Below, piece after piece: positions 6,354 through 10,353 of a stretch of DNA of 10,353 bases. A program made the translations under genes and the position numbers. Source of the stretch: an uncultured Clostridium sp. (GTDB lineage: Bacteria > Bacillota > Clostridia > Christensenellales > Borkfalkiaceae); the NCBI GenBank assembly GCA_900555925.1, contig USMU01000059.1, forward strand, positions 1 through 10,353, in the 5' to 3' direction. Numbering within the stretch: position 1 is the stretch's first letter; every line of letters starts with the position of its first letter. Below the pieces are notes generated by a model, which was not told where the DNA came from, did no database searches, and saw nothing but the letters and a program-made list of their open reading frames with translations.

Positions 6354-6662
6354 TCAAAATGCCTTTATGACGCCGAATACGCAGCCGAACACATAAATTG
6401 CAAGCGCAATCCAATAGACGACGCGCCAAGCAATTTTCTTACCGCGCGTATAATCGTAGGCGGGGATTCCGATACCCACGAGCATAAACAACTGACCGAT
6501 TAAATTGAGAACGGATTTCGCGGCACCTGAAAAAATTCCGCCGAATAAGAACATGAACGCCGCGACAACGAGCGCGAAATAGCTGCACGCACGGAGCAGC
6601 CAGCCCTTTCCCGTCGTAGTCGTTCTTCTGGTCGTCGTAGTCGTCGTTTTCTTTGTTGCCAT
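6354..6662 (-). CDS. Small membrane protein with Thr-rich N-terminus
   Basis: 102 aa of unknown function. Residues 3–16 are almost only Thr, Lys and Arg (KKTTTTTTRRTTTTGKG region), then three hydrophobic helices (about 22–44, 50–68 and 79–99) joined by short loops, including YDYTRGKK (69–76). The ATG has a strong AAGGAGGT eight bases upstream. It sits between pyrR and der, 100 bases after the pyrR stop codon, and ends in a clear terminator. I see no confident promoter of its own; it may be read from the upstream operon. The basic Thr tail is likely cytoplasmic. No enzyme or transporter motif; function not inferable. Confidence 0.85.
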   Translation of the reverse strand: MATKKTTTTTTRRTTTTGKGWLLRACSYFALVVAAFMFLFGGIFSGAAKSVLNLIGQLFMLVGIGIPAYDYTRGKKIAWRVVYWIALAIYVFGCVFGVIKAF

Positions 6663-6762
6663 AGCTATGTACCTCCTTAAATTTTTATGTTATGAACATT
6701 TTTCCGTTTTACGGGAAAAATAATCACCGAATTTATCTGTTATCCGTCCGAAGTCACCCGCG

Positions 6763-7290
6763 TTATTCCGAAAGAAAAACGCCTTCTTCGCCGTCCGTTT
6801 CCGTAAAGCGGACAAACACCTTTTCTTTTTTCGACGTCGGAATGTTTTTGCCGATAAAGTCCGCCCGAAACGGCAGTTCCCTGTGGCCTCTGTCCACCAC
6901 TTCGAGAAGCTGTATTTTTTTTGCTCTGCCCATCGTGCTGCAAAGAGCCATGACCGCCGAAATCGCCGCCCGCACCGTCCGTCCCGTGAACAGGACGTCG
7001 TCGCACAGGACAAGCGTTTTTCCCTTCGTCTCGAAATCGATTCTTGTTCCCTTTACCACTGCGTCGCAGCTCAAAATATCGTCGCGGTAGAGCGTGATGT
7101 CGAGAATCCCCATGGGCAGAGTGACGCCCTCAGATTCCGCGATATAACGGATGCGCTCGGCGACGATAACGCCGCGGGTACGGATTCCGATGAGAGCCAC
7201 ATTTTCCAGTCCGTCGTTTTTCTCTTCAATTTCGTGAGAAAGTCTTTTCAAAGCGCGTTCCAATGCGGCGGCGTCCAAAATTTTTTTCAT
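6763..7290 (-). CDS. pyrR: PyrR, pyrimidine operon regulator / uracil phosphoribosyltransferase
   Basis: 175 aa, near the usual 180. PyrR proteins bind pyr mRNA leaders in response to UMP/UTP and promote attenuation; many also convert uracil and PRPP to UMP. The PRPP-binding loop VLCDDVLFTGRT lies at 94–105, and the IGIRTRG (35–40 region), DITLYRDD (64–71) and VDRGHRELP (132–140) segments match the family. The start overlaps the rluD stop codon (ATGA), with GGAG about eight bases upstream. The lspA–rluD–pyrR order is the same as in Bacillus, but no pyrimidine biosynthesis gene follows here, so any target leader must lie elsewhere. No PyrR-binding loop was seen in the window. Confidence 0.95.
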   Translation of the reverse strand: MKKILDAAALERALKRLSHEIEEKNDGLENVALIGIRTRGVIVAERIRYIAESEGVTLPMGILDITLYRDDILSCDAVVKGTRIDFETKGKTLVLCDDVLFTGRTVRAAISAVMALCSTMGRAKKIQLLEVVDRGHRELPFRADFIGKNIPTSKKEKVFVRFTETDGEEGVFLSE

Positions 7291-8216
7291 ATAGTTACTC
7301 CGTATTGCCTGCCCAGCTTATCGAGCAGACTTTGAAAATAATCGGGCAGAGGCGCGGTGAATTCCATGCGTTCGCCCGTCGTCGGGTGCGTCAAAATCAG
7401 TTTATAGGCGTGCAGAAGCTGTCCTTTCAAATCGAATTTCTGCCGATGAAACCCATAGAGCGGGTCGCCCACGACGGGATGACCGATATATTTTGCATGT
7501 ACGCGGATCTGATGCGTCCGCCCCGTCTGCAAGTTAAACCGACAAAGCGTATAATCCGAACCGTAGCGCGCAGTCACTTCATAGTCGGTAATCGCCGTTT
7601 TTCCCCGTCCGTCGGGCAGAACCGCCATTTTGAGACGGTCGGAAGGACTCCTTCCTATATCGGTGACGATCCGTCCCGAATCTGCCTTGACGCACCCTTC
7701 AAGAAGCGCTAGATAAATGCGGTGACAGGTCTTTTCGGCAATCTGTTTGGCGAGGGAAACATGCGCCCTATCGTTTTTTGCGACGACCAAAAGTCCCGAA
7801 GTGTCCTTGTCTATTCTATGCACGATTCCCGGCCGCAATACCCCGCCGATTCCGCTTAACGAATCGAGCGCATACAAGAGCGCGTTGACGAGCGTGCCCT
7901 CCGTATTTCCGTTGCCGATATGCACCGTCATGCCCTGCGGCTTATTAACGACGGCGAAATCCGCATCCTGATAGAGAATATCCAAGGGAATGTTTTCGGG
8001 CTTTACCGAATATTCTTTGACCTCGGGAATTTCCGCCGCCACTTCGTCGCCGGGGCGGATTTCCGCACCCGCCTTTGCGCTTTTTCCGTTCAGTTCGACG
8101 TGTCCTTCGTCTATCAGCTTTTTGATTCGGGAACGGGTAAACTCTTCCATGCGCTCGCTCAAAAATACGTCGAGCCGTTTATAATTTTCCTCTGCGACAA
8201 AAAAACGTCTGTCCAT
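7287..8216 (-). CDS. RluD-family 23S rRNA pseudouridine synthase
   Basis: 309 aa, the usual length. It isomerises uridine to pseudouridine, most likely in 23S rRNA. The N-terminal S4 RNA-binding domain covers about 13–62 (RLDVFL…SRSRIKKLIDEG…VNGK-type pattern). The catalytic domain has VVNKPQGM (89–96), HRIDKDTSGLLV with catalytic Asp136, GRTHQIRVH (232–240), GDPLYG (250–255) and LHAYKL (268–273). The exact uridine target cannot be read from sequence, so I give no RluA/C/D symbol. The ATG lies two bases after the lspA stop codon, with only a weak purine-rich site before it, so translation is probably coupled. Its stop codon overlaps the pyrR start. Confidence 0.96.
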   Translation of the reverse strand: MDRRFFVAEENYKRLDVFLSERMEEFTRSRIKKLIDEGHVELNGKSAKAGAEIRPGDEVAAEIPEVKEYSVKPENIPLDILYQDADFAVVNKPQGMTVHIGNGNTEGTLVNALLYALDSLSGIGGVLRPGIVHRIDKDTSGLLVVAKNDRAHVSLAKQIAEKTCHRIYLALLEGCVKADSGRIVTDIGRSPSDRLKMAVLPDGRGKTAITDYEVTARYGSDYTLCRFNLQTGRTHQIRVHAKYIGHPVVGDPLYGFHRQKFDLKGQLLHAYKLILTHPTTGERMEFTAPLPDYFQSLLDKLGRQYGVTI

Positions 8217-8218
8217 TT

Positions 8219-8860
8219 TCAGTCTTTTTCCGCGGCAAAGCTCTCGTCCGCCTGCATTTCTTCTTCGGCTTTTTTCATCGCCTTATATTTCCCTACGGGC
8301 AGCAGCGCGTCCTTGTCGAAGAACAGGAAAGAGAGCACCAGCATAATCGCGCCCGCCGTAATAAAGAAATCCGCAAAATTACAGACGGCAAACCCGAAAC
8401 GGCTGACGTCCACCATGTCCCGCACGCCGAGCGTGCCCGACGGCTCCCCAACCCTATAATAAACTCTGTCGATTAAATTCCCCACGCCGCCCGCGACGAT
8501 AAACACGAAAGCGGTACGGATAAAGGAACGTTTTTTATCGACCTTGAAATAGAAAATCGTAATCGCGAGCATCATGACGGCAGTCGCCGCAATGACCGCG
8601 ATTTTGACCGCGGGAGAAGCATCGTCTCCCAAACCGTAGGAAATGCCGCGGTTATAGACGATACGAATTTCCAGCCACCCTTCCACGATGGGGATAGAAT
8701 CGGAAGGTTTGAGATAAGCGGCGGCGGCCGCTTTGGTAATCTGGTCTATAAAAATCAAAACGGCGAACAGCAAAATTCCCCAAAGGCAGGAATATTTCAC
8801 CCCCGTCGATTTTTTCTCGCCTTGTCCGTGCATACTCTTTTTCTGAGCGGTATCTTTCAT
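8219..8860 (-). CDS. lspA: Lipoprotein signal peptidase (signal peptidase II)
   Basis: Aspartyl membrane protease that cleaves signal peptides from diacylglyceryl-modified prolipoproteins. I choose the ATG at 8860 (213 aa): a GTG two codons earlier (8866) overlaps the AAGGAG ribosome binding site and cannot use it. Motifs numbered from the ATG: DQITK (39–43), YNRGISYGL (69–77), GGVGNLIDR with catalytic Asp131, and VCNFADFFI with catalytic Asp164. Four hydrophobic helices (about 25–45, 85–106, 115–132, 160–182). It is longer than the usual 150–170 residues because of a polar N-terminal extension of about 22 residues and a charged C-terminal tail from about 183. Nine bases after the coiled-coil gene. 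Confidence 0.95.
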   Translation of the reverse strand: MKDTAQKKSMHGQGEKKSTGVKYSCLWGILLFAVLIFIDQITKAAAAAYLKPSDSIPIVEGWLEIRIVYNRGISYGLGDDASPAVKIAVIAATAVMMLAITIFYFKVDKKRSFIRTAFVFIVAGGVGNLIDRVYYRVGEPSGTLGVRDMVDVSRFGFAVCNFADFFITAGAIMLVLSFLFFDKDALLPVGKYKAMKKAEEEMQADESFAAEKD

Positions 8861-8875
8861 GCTCACTCCTTAATA

Positions 8876-9427
8876 TCAATCGTCCGAAAGTCCGAGCGTT
8901 TCCAAGACTTCTTTCAAGTCCCACTCCCCGTCCGCAGGCAGGGACGGTTCCTCGGAAAAAGTTAATTCCGTATGTATTTCCGAGGCTTCTTCCGAAGAAA
9001 GCCCCGAAGAAATTTCGTCGAGTATTTCCGACCGTTCTGCAGCCTCTTCCTCGTTCGGGGACAAAAGAGCTTTTAAGCGCCTCTCAAACGCCTTAAAACG
9101 CGATCCGACCGCCTCGTCGGGGTAAGATGCGCGAACGTCGTCCAAGAGCCTCTGAGCCTTTTCCGCGGCCTGTAAAGCCATGGCCCTTTGCGAAGCGAAA
9201 TAGGCTTCCGTTTCTTCCTGCATTTCCTCGCGTTTTTCGCTCGCGGCGATCATCGCGTCGGAAATGGATTGCTTCTGCGCTCTCAGGACGGAAATTTCCG
9301 CCGAAAGGCGGCGGTTTTCCTCCTTCAACTCCGCCAAAGCGGCTTGTAAATCTTTCAGCCGTCTGTCGTATTCCTCCGAAAGCGCGGAAATTTCCCGCTC
9401 GTGGCGGCGCGCGGAATACAGCTTCAT
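8876..9427 (-). CDS. Acidic coiled-coil protein of unknown function
   Basis: 183 aa with no signal peptide or membrane helix. Residues 7–100 are strongly heptad-like and charged (EEYDRRLKDLQAALAELKEENRRL and on), with an Ala-rich stretch 77–92. A second helical part covers 108–122, then a very acidic, Ser-rich tail (125–168) and a final amphipathic helix WDLKEVLETLGL at 169–180. It overlaps the pncB stop codon by one base (TAATG) and lies nine bases before lspA, so it is in the operon. It occupies the place where DivIVA-like proteins often sit near lspA, but it lacks the N-terminal membrane-binding motif of DivIVA, so I do not name it so. A cell-division or scaffold role would be a guess. Confidence 0.85.
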   Translation of the reverse strand: MKLYSARRHEREISALSEEYDRRLKDLQAALAELKEENRRLSAEISVLRAQKQSISDAMIAASEKREEMQEETEAYFASQRAMALQAAEKAQRLLDDVRASYPDEAVGSRFKAFERRLKALLSPNEEEAAERSEILDEISSGLSSEEASEIHTELTFSEEPSLPADGEWDLKEVLETLGLSDD

Positions 9428-10353
9428 TATTCCTTCTCCCCGCCCGTTCCGCCGCGGATTTCGTCCAGCATACGGCTTTTCAGTGCGTGCAGTTTTTCGG
9501 AGAGGTCTACCTTATAGAGCTGCGGCATGTCGAGGCGGAGATATTCTTCCCAGAATTTGGACAGTTCCGCTTTGGAAAAAGCCTGCACGTCCATGAGGGA
9601 AGGAAAACGATAGACGAGCTTTCCCTTTTCCACGACCGTATGCAAGAGAGGCTCCGCGCGGAAGTTTCTGACCGTGGTTCGCTTCCATGTTTCGAGCGGA
9701 TGGAAAATCGTGAGCGGTTTGCTTTCGTCGATACGTTCGTCCCGCATGGTAATCAGGTCGGCAATCGCCATTCCGCTTTCTTTATCGTACAGGCGGAAAA
9801 GATTTTTGAAGGAAGGATTGGTGATTTTCGCCGCGTTGTCGGAGAGCTTGATTTTCGGAATCATCTTTCCGTCCCTGAACACCGCCGCGAGCTTATATAC
9901 TCCGCCCAGCGCGGGCATCTCCTCCGACGTGATGAGCTTCGTCCCCACGCCCCAAAGGTCTATTTTGGCCCCCTGCTGCATGAGCGAAGAAATCGAATAT
10001 TCGTCGAGGTCGCCCGAAGCGCAGATAATCGCATCGGAAAATCCCGCTTCGTCCAGCATTTTTCTCGCCTTTTTGGAAAGATAGGCAAAGTCGCCGCTGT
10101 CGAGACGTATCCCGCGGGGACGATACCCCTCCGCCGCAAGCTCCTTAAATACCTTTATCGCATTGGGAACGCCGCTCCTGAGCGTGTCATAGGTATCGAC
10201 GAGCAGCAGGCAATTATCGGGATAGCTTTTCGCATAGGCTTTGAAAGCCTCGTATTCACTGTCGAAATCCATCACCCAGCTATGCGCCATGGTACCGGAA
10301 ACGGGAACGCCGAACATCTGTCCCGCGAGGACGTTGGACGTCGAAGAGCAGCC
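9427..10353 (-). CDS. pncB: Nicotinate phosphoribosyltransferase, 5' end outside the window
   Basis: The visible part is 308 codons, open to the window edge; an internal ATG at 10317 is not the true start, because the 12 codons before it (GCSSTSNVLAGQ) match the family. The enzyme makes nicotinate mononucleotide from nicotinate and PRPP with ATP, in NAD salvage. Family signatures visible: GCSSTSNVLAG, GVPVSGTMAHSWVM, LLLVDTYDTLRSGV, GIRLDSGDFAYLS, ICASGDLDEYSI, WGVGTKLITS and LGGVYKLAA. The C-terminal part has the HPLETWKRTTV segment. The stop codon overlaps the coiled-coil gene start. About 150–200 residues of the N-terminus are missing only because the window ends. Confidence 0.95.
   Translation of the reverse strand, partial: GCSSTSNVLAGQMFGVPVSGTMAHSWVMDFDSEYEAFKAYAKSYPDNCLLLVDTYDTLRSGVPNAIKVFKELAAEGYRPRGIRLDSGDFAYLSKKARKMLDEAGFSDAIICASGDLDEYSISSLMQQGAKIDLWGVGTKLITSEEMPALGGVYKLAAVFRDGKMIPKIKLSDNAAKITNPSFKNLFRLYDKESGMAIADLITMRDERIDESKPLTIFHPLETWKRTTVRNFRAEPLLHTVVEKGKLVYRFPSLMDVQAFSKAELSKFWEEYLRLDMPQLYKVDLSEKLHALKSRMLDEIRGGTGGEKE

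Noticed and set aside
5800..6396. Plus-strand open frame of 198 codons opposite der
   Set aside because: It is antisense to the first G domain of der and continues across the der promoter and a terminator; no protein family is recognisable.
6699..6720. Hairpin after pyrR as an intrinsic terminator
   Set aside because: The stem has only four G/C-containing pairs plus a bulge and A/T pairs, and no T run follows on the minus strand.
1..10353. CRISPR array, insertion sequence, prophage or integration site
   Set aside because: I saw no regularly spaced repeats, transposase-like protein, flanking inverted repeats or att-like duplication; the genes are mostly conserved housekeeping genes in one orientation.

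Overview
The window looks like chromosome from a member of the Bacillota, most likely a clostridial lineage. The evidence is the lspA–rluD–pyrR gene order, strong AAGGAG-type ribosome binding sites, promoters of TTTACA-N17-TATAAT type, and a tmRNA with a short tag ending in ALAA. I cannot place it at genus level. Every gene I accept lies on the minus strand, so the window reads from right (10353) to left (1).

Right part (10353–6763) is a tightly packed housekeeping cluster: the 3' part of a nicotinate phosphoribosyltransferase gene (pncB), an acidic coiled-coil protein of unknown function, signal peptidase II (lspA), an RluD-type pseudouridine synthase, and pyrR. Gaps are a few bases or the genes overlap, which suggests one transcript. 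A small Thr-rich membrane protein follows (6354–6662) and ends in a good intrinsic terminator at 6303–6333.

Middle part (6297–3626): der (engA) has a consensus-like promoter that abuts that terminator, and plsY follows 12 bases after der. Directly after the plsY stop codon comes a promoter for ssrA (tmRNA). The complete tmRNA spans 3738–4105 and encodes the tag ADNNADYALAA. An intrinsic terminator lies at 3626–3658. The 705 bases without a protein gene (3487–4191) are therefore mostly explained by ssrA and its signals plus the next promoter.

Left part (3574–18) is the most interesting region. It holds a two-component system (OmpR/PhoB-type regulator, then a histidine kinase with almost no extracytoplasmic loop), overlapped by a multi-spanning membrane protein of unknown function and a small two-helix membrane protein. 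A paralogue of that small protein (115 aa) follows under its own promoter. The regulator promoter and the paralogue promoter share an 11-bp-phased array of TTAACA-like boxes with exactly the same distance to the -10 hexamer (31 bases from the main TTAACA box). This resembles PhoP/PhoB-type operators and suggests that the regulator controls itself and both paralogues. The inferred picture is a self-contained membrane-sensing or envelope-response module; its signal and output are not readable from sequence alone.
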